From an uncultured Pelosinus sp. (lineage in GTDB: Bacteria > Bacillota > Negativicutes > UMGS1260): a DNA stretch of 64,000 nt. Positions 43,424 to 51,789 of this stretch are shown here, in pieces. The notes under the pieces were generated by a model, which worked only from the letters and a program-made list of their open reading frames with translations, did no database searches and had not been told where the DNA came from. Positions within the stretch are counted from its first letter, which is position 1; each line of letters opens with the position of its first letter. A program made the position numbers and the translations under genes. The stretch is taken from contig URQW01000001.1 of the NCBI GenBank assembly GCA_900550105.1, positions 124,001 to 188,000 on the forward strand, given 5' to 3'.

Positions 43424-44800
43424 ATGAACGAAGCAATAGAAGCCTCTATTGAAAAATGGTTTAAACTTGTTATTTCTTCACTTCATGACGGCATTGTCGT
43501 TGCCGATAAGAATACGATTGTGCAATATGTAAACCCCGCTTGGTGCCGAATGACCGGAGTTCGTGCCGAAGATATTATTGGCCGACCCATCCTGCAGGTT
43601 CGCCCGAATGCCTTGCTGCCCTTAGTTGTAAAAAGCGGTGAAGCGATCGTGAATGTAATAAAGCAAGAAGCTAACGATGCTGAATATGCTGTTAGTATCG
43701 AGCCCATTAAAGAAAATGGTACCGTACTTGGCGCAGTGACAGTTGCGAAAGATTTGACTGAGGTAAAGTCGTTAATTAAGCAACTCACCGAAATGAAAAC
43801 GAAAGTGAAAGAGCTACACGACGGCGTAAAGGGCTTGCACCATGCCTACTTTTCATTTAATGACATTGTCGGCCATGGCGGCGGATTGAAAAATATCGTC
43901 ACAATTGCTCAAAAAATAGCCCGAGCTGACACAACCGTTCTGCTGACTGGTGAGAGTGGTACAGGCAAAGAACTGTTCGCTCACGCGATTCATTCGGCCA
44001 GTGAACGGACCAACGAAGCCTTCGTAGTAGTAAATTGTGCAACCTTTGTCGCCGAGTTACTGGAAAGCGAATTATTCGGTTACGACAGCGGCGCCTTCAC
44101 TGGCGCCAAAAAAGGCGGACGAGTCGGCTTGTTTGAACTAGCGAATGGCGGCACCATCTTTCTGGATGAAATTGCGGAAATGCCCCTTGAGTTACAGGCA
44201 AAGTTACTGCGAGCGCTCCAGTACAAACGAATTCGCCGCGTCGGCGGTCAAGAGGAAATCGCCTTAGATATCCGCATAATTGCTGCAACAAACCAAGATT
44301 TACAAAAACTCGTTTCTCAAAATAAATTTCGTGAAGATCTTTATTACCGCTTAAATGTAGCCCAAATTATGATTCCCCCACTGAGAGAACGAAAAGAAGA
44401 TATCCCAAGTATTGTATCAGCCCAATTAGCTGCGATAAGCCAACGCCGGAAAAAGCACTTCAAAATCAGTGAATACGCCCTGGGGATTCTTACAAACTAC
44501 CCCTGGCCCGGTAATGTCAGAGAGCTAATCAATGCCTTAGAATTGGCTACGGCGCTTAGTGATAGCGACACCATTCAAGCCGATCACTTACCGCAAGCTT
44601 TGATTGCCGCTGTTCCTGCCAGCGGGCTACGCTCTGTAAAAAAGTCCTTAGGCGAGCAAATGCTTGCTTATGAGAAAGAGTTAATTCGAAAGGTGCTTAT
44701 TAAACATGATCAAACGCTAAAGGGTAGAAAAGCAGCCGCTTTAGAGCTGCAAATTTCAGTTTCAACCCTCTATGAAAAGATAAAGAAATATAACATTTGA
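43424..44800 (+). CDS. Sigma-54-dependent transcriptional activator (PAS-AAA+-HTH)
   Basis: A 458-residue enhancer-binding protein. PAS sensor (10-115), short coiled linker, AAA+ domain with Walker A GESGTGKE (176-183), the sigma-54 contact loop GAFTGA (223-228) and Walker B GGTIFLDE (242-249). The C-terminal Fis-type HTH contains LKGRKAAALELQISVSTLYEKIKKY. It therefore remodels RNA polymerase-sigma-54. The next genes are preceded by a textbook -24/-12 promoter and three 18-bp dyads, so it most likely activates BKACE-DASS in response to a small molecule bound by PAS. No phosphoacceptor domain is present. Confidence 0.95.
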   Translation: MNEAIEASIEKWFKLVISSLHDGIVVADKNTIVQYVNPAWCRMTGVRAEDIIGRPILQVRPNALLPLVVKSGEAIVNVIKQEANDAEYAVSIEPIKENGTVLGAVTVAKDLTEVKSLIKQLTEMKTKVKELHDGVKGLHHAYFSFNDIVGHGGGLKNIVTIAQKIARADTTVLLTGESGTGKELFAHAIHSASERTNEAFVVVNCATFVAELLESELFGYDSGAFTGAKKGGRVGLFELANGGTIFLDEIAEMPLELQAKLLRALQYKRIRRVGGQEEIALDIRIIAATNQDLQKLVSQNKFREDLYYRLNVAQIMIPPLRERKEDIPSIVSAQLAAISQRRKKHFKISEYALGILTNYPWPGNVRELINALELATALSDSDTIQADHLPQALIAAVPASGLRSVKKSLGEQMLAYEKELIRKVLIKHDQTLKGRKAAALELQISVSTLYEKIKKYNI

Positions 44801-44803
44801 TTC

Positions 44804-44921
44804 ATTCTGTTTTATCGGAATACTATTCTGAAAAACCAGAATGAAGGTATTGTTAAGTAAATACTTGCCCTGCTTAAAAATAAGCCGATTTGTTCGATTC
44901 TTTATTCCAGGTATTCGGAAT
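44804..44921. promoter_or_regulatory. Three activator-binding sites (UAS) for the sigma-54 regulator
   Basis: Three 18-bp dyads share ATTC-Y-R, 6 bp, C-R-GAAT: 44804-44821 (ATTCTGTTTTATCGGAAT), 44825-44842 (ATTCTGAAAAACCAGAAT) and 44904-44921 (ATTCCAGGTATTCGGAAT). The first two start 21 bp apart, two helical turns, as for cooperative binding. They lie about 70 to 185 bp before the expected start site, the normal range for enhancer sites. Confidence 0.8.
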
Positions 44922-44961
44922 TACTCTGGAGTAAACTGTCGATACATTCTGGCTTTTTTTG

Positions 44962-44978
44962 TTGGCATATAACTTGCA
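44962..44978 (+). promoter_or_regulatory. Sigma-54 promoter of the BKACE-DASS operon
   Basis: TTGGCATATAACTTGCA matches the -24/-12 consensus with the GG and GC pairs at the required spacing. The start site would be near 44989, about 45 bases before the BKACE start codon. Confidence 0.92.
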
Positions 44979-45034
44979 AAGATAAATAGTAATAAAATTG
45001 CAATAAATATAAAAATTGAAGGAGAGTGTGCCTG

Positions 45035-45859
45035 ATGAATAACAAAGTCATTATTACCATTGCCCCTACCGGAAATGTTCCCACCAAAGAAATGAACCCG
45101 AATTTACCGGTAACGCCGGCAGAAATTGCCGCCCAAATATATGAATGTTGGCAAGCCGGGGCTGCTGTAGCCCATATCCATGCCCGTGATAAAGAAGGAA
45201 AGCCAACATCTGATGTAAATGTCTATCGAGAAATTATGGCGGAACTAGATAAATATGAAGACTGTGATATTATTCGGCAACTATCCACGGGAGGTAGAGC
45301 TGGCAACTCCTATACCGAGCGAGGTCAAATGATCTGTTTAGCTCCGGATATGGCAAGTCTGGCTACAGGCTCCTCAAACTTTCCCGCCAAAGCAAATTTA
45401 AATGACCCGGAAACGGTAAAGTATTTAGCCAATGAAATGAATCAGTATGGAACAAAGCCGGAGATAGAAGTCTTTGACACAGCCATGCTGTTTAGTGCCG
45501 TTCAATTAGCCGAAAAAGGATTGATTGCTAAGCCACTCCAAATCAATCTCGTAATGGGAGTGCCCGGCTCACAACCAGCAACGCCAAAGGGCTTGTTCTA
45601 CTTATTCGAGTGTTTGCCTAAAGATGTCCACTGGACGATTTCCGCTATCGGCAAAGACCATGTGAGCTTATCCGTCATGGCCTTATCACTCGGCGGCAAT
45701 GTACGCGTCGGCTTAGAAGACAATGTATATTATTCCAAAGGAGTCCTAGCTACAAACCTTGACCTCGTTAACCGGATAAAAAATATTGCCCTGGCTATGG
45801 GCAAAGAAATCGCTACACCAGCTGAAGCAAGAGAAATTCTAGGGTTAAAGAAACAGTAG
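45035..45859 (+). CDS. Beta-keto acid cleavage enzyme (BKACE, formerly DUF849)
   Basis: A 274-residue TIM-barrel enzyme of the BKACE family (3-keto-5-aminohexanoate cleavage enzyme relatives). It transfers a beta-keto acid's acyl part to acetyl-CoA, giving acetoacetate and a new CoA ester. The Zn ligands H47 and H49 lie in AHIHARD. Other family blocks are STGGRAGNS, EVEVFDTAM-like IEVFDTAM, LVMGVPGSQPATPKG, AIGKDHVS and VGLEDNVYY. A GTG at 45026 is too close to the ribosome site; the ATG at 45035 is nine bases from GGAGA. The specific substrate is not predictable without the pocket residues. It is the first gene of a sigma-54 operon with a DASS transporter. Confidence 0.92.
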   Translation: MNNKVIITIAPTGNVPTKEMNPNLPVTPAEIAAQIYECWQAGAAVAHIHARDKEGKPTSDVNVYREIMAELDKYEDCDIIRQLSTGGRAGNSYTERGQMICLAPDMASLATGSSNFPAKANLNDPETVKYLANEMNQYGTKPEIEVFDTAMLFSAVQLAEKGLIAKPLQINLVMGVPGSQPATPKGLFYLFECLPKDVHWTISAIGKDHVSLSVMALSLGGNVRVGLEDNVYYSKGVLATNLDLVNRIKNIALAMGKEIATPAEAREILGLKKQ

Positions 45860-45874
45860 AACGGGGGACTTAAC

Positions 45875-47278
45875 GTGAATGACCAAATTAAAAAATGGCT
45901 TATCGTAATCTGCACCGGCCTGCTGATCTATCTCATCCCCATTCCCGCCGGTGTCAAACCCATTGCCTGGAAACTGCTAGCTGTATTCGTCGCCACAATT
46001 GTGGGCTGTATCATCCAGCCCATTCCGCTGGGAGCCATTTCCATGGTAAGTCTTTGCCTTGTAGGATTTCTGGGTCTGGCAACAATCAACGAACTACTAG
46101 CTGGGTTTTCCAATTCAACAATCTGGCTGATTGTGTCTGCGTTTCTACTAGCTAGAGGCTTCGGTAAAACGGGGCTGGGACGTCGTATTTCCTATCTTTT
46201 AATATCGAACTTCGGCGATAAGGCAATGAAGCTTGGTTTTGCCATCATGTTAAGTGAATATGTATTTAGTCCTGCTACCCCCTCTACTACCGCTCGCGGT
46301 GGCGCTATTGTATATCCCATTGCCCGTAGTTTAGCTGCCGCCTTTAATTCGGAGCCCGGCCCGACAGCAAAAAAAATTGGCGCCTACCTCATGCAAGTCG
46401 GATTTCAATCCAACTGCATGAGTGGCAGCCTTTTTCTGACAGCAATGATTGCTAACCCAGTTATGGTTGTATTTGCGCAGCAAGCGTTCGGACTTAAAAT
46501 CAGTTGGATGGACTGGGCCATCGCCGCATTTGTTCCCGGTACATTAGCGATGATTCTAATCCCGGTGCTCATGTACTATATCCTACCGCCGGAACAGAAG
46601 AACACACCAGAGGCTCCAACTTTGGCCCGTGAAGAGTTGAAAAAAATGGGCCCCATGTCCACTGATGAAAAGATCATGTTTATCGTATTTATTGGCAGTA
46701 TTCTGCTCTGGGCTACGGCTACTATGACAAACATCGACGCGACCCTCATCGCTCTTGGCAGTGGCGCCATTTTGATGGTAACGAACGTACTAACTTGGAA
46801 AGACGTACTGAACGAAAATGGCGCTTGGGATGCTATGGTATGGGTTGGCGTATTAAGTACGATTGCTGGCCTGCTAAATAAACACGGGTTAATTGCTTGG
46901 TTTAGCAAGGCCGCAACAGCCTCGCTTGTAGGGATTCCTTGGCTGCTGACCTTAATTGCAATCCTGGTAATCTACCTGTATTCCCATTACCTCTTTGCTT
47001 CCATTACGGGACATGTTGTGGCTATGTACCCGGCATTTATTGCTGTGGCCGGAGCAGCGGGCGCTCCCCCGATGCTTGTTGCTCTGACAATGGGCTTCTT
47101 CTCTAACTTTTTTTCCTGCCTGACTCATTACGGCAACGGCGTCGGCCCCATCTACTTTGGCGCTGGCTATATGTCGCAAGGTACTTGGTGGCGTATCGGG
47201 TTTACCATGTCACTAGTCTATCTAGTCTGCTGGCTTGGCGTGGGACTTGCTTGGTGGAAGGTTTTAGGCTTGTGGTAA
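45875..47278 (+). CDS. DASS-family anion/dicarboxylate transporter
   Basis: A 467-residue membrane protein of the divalent anion:sodium symporter family (CitT / 2-oxoglutarate-malate translocator type), with about 12 hydrophobic segments. Family blocks are seen: GFSNSTIWLIVSAFLLARGFGKTGLG, then SEYVFSPATPSTTARGGAIVYPI. QVGFQSNCMSGSLFLTAMIANP and LTHYGNGVGPIYFGAGYMSQGTWWRIG complete the pattern. It starts at GTG with GGGGGA six bases upstream, 15 bp after the BKACE gene. It probably imports the carboxylate that BKACE acts on or a precursor. A terminator follows. Confidence 0.93.
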   Translation: MNDQIKKWLIVICTGLLIYLIPIPAGVKPIAWKLLAVFVATIVGCIIQPIPLGAISMVSLCLVGFLGLATINELLAGFSNSTIWLIVSAFLLARGFGKTGLGRRISYLLISNFGDKAMKLGFAIMLSEYVFSPATPSTTARGGAIVYPIARSLAAAFNSEPGPTAKKIGAYLMQVGFQSNCMSGSLFLTAMIANPVMVVFAQQAFGLKISWMDWAIAAFVPGTLAMILIPVLMYYILPPEQKNTPEAPTLAREELKKMGPMSTDEKIMFIVFIGSILLWATATMTNIDATLIALGSGAILMVTNVLTWKDVLNENGAWDAMVWVGVLSTIAGLLNKHGLIAWFSKAATASLVGIPWLLTLIAILVIYLYSHYLFASITGHVVAMYPAFIAVAGAAGAPPMLVALTMGFFSNFFSCLTHYGNGVGPIYFGAGYMSQGTWWRIGFTMSLVYLVCWLGVGLAWWKVLGLW

Positions 47279-47293
47279 AATCATTATATTAGC

Positions 47294-47348
47294 TAAAAAA
47301 GAGAAACTCTGATAAATAAAATACATTTATCGAGCTTCTCTTTTTTCT
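47294..47348 (+). terminator. Terminator of the BKACE-DASS operon
   Basis: A hairpin with arms AAAAAAGAGAA and TTCTCTTTTTT and an inner GATAAAT/ATTTATC stem, ending in T6. Confidence 0.82.
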
Positions 47349-47390
47349 GTTGTACCTAACAAGTATTTTTCCATAGTCAGCTTACAATTT

Positions 47391-47492
47391 CTATTTTTCC
47401 CAACTCATTGTATATTCTTTAAAGCCAGAGCTTTCATTCGCTTGTTCAGCTTCTATTACAAAACCTTCATTTGCGTTGAATTCTGCAATCAT
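47391..47492 (-). CDS. Micro-ORF coupled to the GGDEF gene (33 aa)
   Basis: An ORF of 33 codons that starts inside the stop codon of the GGDEF gene (ATGA overlap). The product is acidic: it begins MIAEFNANEGFVIEAEQANE and ends YTMSWEK. AAGGA lies six bases before the ATG. No transmembrane segment, signal or known motif is present. Translational coupling to the cyclase would fit a small partner or regulator, but it could also be the remnant of a longer gene. I know no homologue. Confidence 0.5.
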   Translation of the reverse strand: MIAEFNANEGFVIEAEQANESSGFKEYTMSWEK

Positions 47493-48619
47493 ATCGGTTC
47501 CTTCTTCATTAAACGTTTTTTATTTTTTGCTTCATACATGAGCTTATCACTATATTCGATTAGTTCGTGTATCGTATTGTAGGTATTATCAAAAATAGCC
47601 ATTCCATAGCTATATTTAATATCATAAGGTTTGTTGCTGCTAACATTATAAGCGTTCATATGATTGTTTAGCATTTCTATATACCGGTTTAGAAATTCTG
47701 GTCGATTCTCATTGATCAATATAATGAACTCATCGCCGCCCCAACGAATCAAAGCACCTTTTCCTTCAAAAACTTCTTCTAGTTGCCTTGCAAAGAGTTG
47801 CAGCACTCGATCTCCTTCATGATGTCCATAACTATCATTAATACTCTTAAAATCATCTAAATCAATATTGATTGCAGCCAAAACAATATTACTTTTGTTA
47901 GCCAAGGCTGCAAGGTATTCATTATATGCGATGCGGTTACCTAATCGTGTTAGCGGATCGACCCTCGCCTGACTCTGTACCAGGAAAACATAATTAATGA
48001 CAACCGCAATGGCTACGCTATTCCAAATCGTTAGATAGATAAAGTAGTATAGTTGAAAGATTGATAACACGGAAGGAATAAGGGTAAGCAAACTCAATAT
48101 AGCCAATTCTTCTCGCGAAATCTTAGCGCGAGCTCGATATAGAATGACTAAGTTGGCCAAATAATAGAAGTAGCTTGTGATTGGCGAAACCAAAAACAGC
48201 GGCCCTCGTACATAAATATTCTCATCCGTTATCGAAAAAATCCAATTAAATTTCAAACACCCCAGCGATATAATGCTATTTACCGCCAAAGGTACCCCTA
48301 GCCAGAGAAACTGATTTCTATTTATACTTGTGCTTTTATTCATTCTCTCATATACATATAATACTGCACAAATCGGTACCAATGGCGCCAGCAAAAATCC
48401 CAAAGTATCTACTATTTTATGGGCAGTAATAAAATGGATATACGTAGTAGAATTCAATAAGACACTTAAAATTTCTAACAGCAAAATGAATATCGTTATG
48501 AGTATGAATGCCAAAAACAGTTTATGTAGGCGCTCTTTTCTATCTAACTTAAACCAAGCATGAATCGCAATGCTTGACAATAAGATGACCATAAAAAAAT
48601 TCAGCTGAACTACCAGCAT
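47489..48619 (-). CDS. Membrane diguanylate cyclase
   Basis: A 376-residue protein with about six to seven N-terminal transmembrane segments (1-215) and a C-terminal GGDEF domain (about 220-370). It has DPLTRLGNR, DLDDFKSINDSYGHHEGD and an intact RWGGDEF active site. The membrane part resembles other 6-7 helix cyclase sensors but gives no ligand. The ATG has no strong ribosome site; an in-frame TGA lies five codons upstream, so no earlier start is possible. A micro-ORF overlaps its stop codon. Confidence 0.88.
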   Translation of the reverse strand: MLVVQLNFFMVILLSSIAIHAWFKLDRKERLHKLFLAFILITIFILLLEILSVLLNSTTYIHFITAHKIVDTLGFLLAPLVPICAVLYVYERMNKSTSINRNQFLWLGVPLAVNSIISLGCLKFNWIFSITDENIYVRGPLFLVSPITSYFYYLANLVILYRARAKISREELAILSLLTLIPSVLSIFQLYYFIYLTIWNSVAIAVVINYVFLVQSQARVDPLTRLGNRIAYNEYLAALANKSNIVLAAINIDLDDFKSINDSYGHHEGDRVLQLFARQLEEVFEGKGALIRWGGDEFIILINENRPEFLNRYIEMLNNHMNAYNVSSNKPYDIKYSYGMAIFDNTYNTIHELIEYSDKLMYEAKNKKRLMKKEPI

Positions 48620-48674
48620 TGTGTTAATTATTCATCCACCCCTTCCACCCCTCCCCTTGCTCAGCGGTGAAGAA

Positions 48675-48721
48675 TAGAAATAACCCACACCTTTGACAAT
48701 ATAAGGTATGGGTTATTTCTA
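48675..48721 (-). terminator. Terminator of the chemoreceptor gene at 48800
   Basis: 19-nt arms (48675-48693 with 48703-48721, one mismatch); the sequence following on the minus strand is only moderately U-rich. Confidence 0.6.
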
Positions 48722-48799
48722 TTTTCAAAACACCATCTCCTGCTAAAAAATTACATTTATCAGCAACCCAATTCAGAAGATTCTTTGATTAAGAAATCA

Positions 48800-50527
48800 T
48801 TACAGACGAAAACGGTTACTCGCATCTTGAAGTTCCTGGGCAATATGAGCCATTTTTTTGCTTGCCTCAGCAATTTCCTGCATGGCCGCCGTCTGTTCTT
48901 GTGTCGCAGCAGATACAGTTTGGCTTTCACTCGCCGTCTCTTTACTAATTGTTGAAATTTCCGCCATAGCCGAGCTAACATTGCGGCTGTCACTCACCAT
49001 ACTCTGTACGATTTTCGAAATATCACCTGTTTCAACCGATGATTGTTTTACTAAGTCAGCAATTTGCATAAAAACATTGCCTGCTTCATCCACAACAACA
49101 ATACCATTGTCAACTTCCTTATTTCCCGTCTCCATTACTTGTACCGCCAAATCAATTTGCACTTGATTTTCTTTTATCATCAAAGCAATCTGTTTCGCCG
49201 CTGACTCTGACTGTTCGGCAAGTTTACGAACTTCTTCCGCTACAACGGCAAATCCCCGGCCTTGTTCGCCTGCTCTAGCCGCTTCAATTGCTGCATTGAG
49301 AGCGAGTAAATTGGTTTGTCCGGCAATTTCACTAATAATCCCTACGGTCTCACCAATACTACGTCCACTTTGTGCGAGACTATCGACGGCAGTTTTAACT
49401 TGTCTAGTTCCTTCGCCTATACTCTTCATTTGCGCAATCGCTTGCTCAACACCACTGACACCTTTCGTAGTGGCTGTGGTCATATTATCACTAATAACAA
49501 TGGCTCTTTGAACATTTTCCGCTGTTTCACCAAGCTGGCTGACAATTGTCGCAACTACACTATTTCCCTGGCTAACTACACTATTTTGCCCTTCCGCTCC
49601 ATCAGCCACGCGTTGAATGGAAACAGATACCATCTCCGAAGCCTGCGCTGATTGTTCCGCACTTGCACTCAGTTGCTGCGCCGATGCGGCCATAAGCACA
49701 GCTGAATCAATAATTTTCCCGATTAATACGCGAAGATTTACGCACATTTCGCCAAAAGCTTTTTCCAATTGACCGATCTCATCTTGACTATAATTTGTTA
49801 CACAAGCATTTTCGTCCCGGCACCCCGTCAAATCTCCTTGGGAGATAGTGAGTGCTTGTTCTACCATCGCTTTAAGAACTCGCGTTATGATTCTTGCGAT
49901 AATCCAACTTACCCCTATGCCAAAAATTACAGATAAAACAATAATAATTAACTGGATTCGGACCGAATTGCTATATTCTTCATTCACACTGATCTTTAAT
50001 ATCCCTGCTTGCCTTGAAAATTCACTAGCTAGCTCACGCAGACCAGAAGCAACGTTCTCGTAAATCGGTTGTAATTGCCCCATTTGAATAAAGGCTTCAC
50101 TCTGCTTGCCTTGCTGCGTAAGCGCAATAATCAAAGGTCTTTTTTCTTGTATAACTTTAAGATTATCTTGTACCTTTTTGACCAACAACTTCTCCTCATT
50201 CGTTAAGTCTCCATGTGACTGAATTTTACCTAAGAGACTCTCAAAGCTTTGATCGCGCTTAGTTAAACTATCTAAAAAGGCTTTTCTATCCGTATCATTA
50301 GCAGCATTAATCGCTTTAAACATATCTCCTTCAGCCGCTCGGTTATGTTGTCGCAGGTCATTCGCCCATTCAATCATATAAAGATGCGAAAAAACCTCAT
50401 CGACCTCTTTATTTGTCTCTTTGCCAAAGTAAAAACTAATCATGGCATTCACAATTAAAGCCACAATTAACAAAAAAGAAATTGCTTGGATCTTCTTCCC
50501 AATGCTCATCTTTTTAATGATATTCAT
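48800..50527 (-). CDS. Methyl-accepting chemotaxis protein, 4HB_MCP type
   Basis: A 575-residue receptor: TM1 (about 12-32), four-helix-bundle sensor (35-190), TM2 (about 192-214), HAMP (215-270) and a signalling domain with a canonical tip (AGQTNLLALNAAIEAARAGE). The HAMP region has an extra DENACVTNYSQDE insertion with one cysteine. The AGGGGGATAGAG site supports the ATG. The ligand is unknown. It is a single-gene unit, divergent from the LysR gene. Confidence 0.92.
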   Translation of the reverse strand: MNIIKKMSIGKKIQAISFLLIVALIVNAMISFYFGKETNKEVDEVFSHLYMIEWANDLRQHNRAAEGDMFKAINAANDTDRKAFLDSLTKRDQSFESLLGKIQSHGDLTNEEKLLVKKVQDNLKVIQEKRPLIIALTQQGKQSEAFIQMGQLQPIYENVASGLRELASEFSRQAGILKISVNEEYSNSVRIQLIIIVLSVIFGIGVSWIIARIITRVLKAMVEQALTISQGDLTGCRDENACVTNYSQDEIGQLEKAFGEMCVNLRVLIGKIIDSAVLMAASAQQLSASAEQSAQASEMVSVSIQRVADGAEGQNSVVSQGNSVVATIVSQLGETAENVQRAIVISDNMTTATTKGVSGVEQAIAQMKSIGEGTRQVKTAVDSLAQSGRSIGETVGIISEIAGQTNLLALNAAIEAARAGEQGRGFAVVAEEVRKLAEQSESAAKQIALMIKENQVQIDLAVQVMETGNKEVDNGIVVVDEAGNVFMQIADLVKQSSVETGDISKIVQSMVSDSRNVSSAMAEISTISKETASESQTVSAATQEQTAAMQEIAEASKKMAHIAQELQDASNRFRL

Positions 50528-50755
50528 AAACTCTATCCCCCTCTAATCTTAAATTTAGCCACAAGCGCTTTCATATATTTGCTTTCGATCGTTCCATTAT
50601 CATCTCATATTCGGACTTATTATGACAAAATCCTCCATTCAGCAATTATTTAATTTTGAATCAGATTTGCCCTTACAATAATGGTACAATAAAGCCAGAT
50701 AGCCTGTTGGCAAAGCAAACATTAAAGCAGCTAAATGCAAAAGGGGTAGAACACA

Positions 50756-51691
50756 ATGACACTGCAGCAGCTAAAATATGTAATCGAAATTGTAAATTGC
50801 GGATCGATCAATGAAGCGGCAAGAAGACTTTATATTACACAGCCTAGTTTGTCGAATGCAGTTAAAGAACTGGAAACTGAAATGGGTATCGAGCTTTTTA
50901 TTCGGACACCAAAAGGGATCGTGCTCACTCGCGATGGTGTGGAATTCCTCGGTTATGCTCGACAGGTTGTGGAACAGGCCGGACTTTTAGAACAAAGATA
51001 TTTAAATAATAAACCGTCCCGACAGCTTTGCTCTATTTCTACTCAACATTATGCTTTTGCTGTCAATGCTTTTGTCAATCTGATAAGGCAAAGCGGCGCT
51101 GATGAATATGAATTTACGTTACGGGAAACGCGAACCTATGAAATTATTGAAGATGTTAAAAATATGCGCAGTGAAATTGGCATTATGTATATGAACCCCT
51201 TTAATCGAAAAGTCATCGAGAAGCTACTGAAAGAAAACCGTCTTGATTTTCATCCCCTATTTACGGCCAAACCGCATATCTTTATTAGTACACAAAATCC
51301 GCTTGCCAACCAAGACTTTGTAACACTAGATGACTTACAGGAATATCCTTACTTGTCCTTTGAACAAGGCGAATTTAATTCGTTTTATTTTTCAGAAGAA
51401 ATTTTAAGTACAGTCTTTCATAAAAAAAGCATTTATGTCAGTGATCGGGCCACGCTATTTAATCTTTTGATTGGCTTGAACGGCTATACGATTTCTACGG
51501 GAATTGTCAGCGCTGATTTAAATGGTGATAATATCATATCGGTTCCGCTCAAAGTTGATGATCATATCGATGTTGGCTGGATTTCTAATCATCAGTTACA
51601 ACTGAGCAAACAAGCAAGTGCTTATTTACAGGAATTAGAGCTAGTAATCCAAAGCTACGGCCTTTCCTGCACAACACAAACAGAGATATAG
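50756..51691 (+). CDS. LysR-family transcriptional regulator
   Basis: A 311-residue regulator. The N-terminal HTH (MTLQQLKYVIEIVNCGSINEAARRLYITQPSLSN in two blocks) is followed by a periplasmic-binding-protein-like effector domain. It stands 98 bp before a MetE-like methyltransferase gene on the same strand, so sulfur or methionine control is a reasonable guess. An extended -10 element (TGGTACAAT, near 50681-50689) is the likely promoter. An 11-bp hairpin overlaps its stop codon (51681-51709). Confidence 0.92.
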   Translation: MTLQQLKYVIEIVNCGSINEAARRLYITQPSLSNAVKELETEMGIELFIRTPKGIVLTRDGVEFLGYARQVVEQAGLLEQRYLNNKPSRQLCSISTQHYAFAVNAFVNLIRQSGADEYEFTLRETRTYEIIEDVKNMRSEIGIMYMNPFNRKVIEKLLKENRLDFHPLFTAKPHIFISTQNPLANQDFVTLDDLQEYPYLSFEQGEFNSFYFSEEILSTVFHKKSIYVSDRATLFNLLIGLNGYTISTGIVSADLNGDNIISVPLKVDDHIDVGWISNHQLQLSKQASAYLQELELVIQSYGLSCTTQTEI

Positions 51692-51709
51692 TTAAAAGCT
51701 ATATCTCTG
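51681..51709 (+). promoter_or_regulatory. Stem-loop overlapping the LysR stop codon
   Basis: 11-bp perfect stem (51681-51691 with 51699-51709) and 7-nt loop. Only GATAAGTTTT follows, so read-through into the methyltransferase gene is possible. Confidence 0.55.
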
Positions 51710-51789
51710 GATAAGTTTTATATGTTACCCTATATCACTTTTCCTATGCTATACTAACAAAAATTATGAATAGCAAGGAGGATCCCCCT

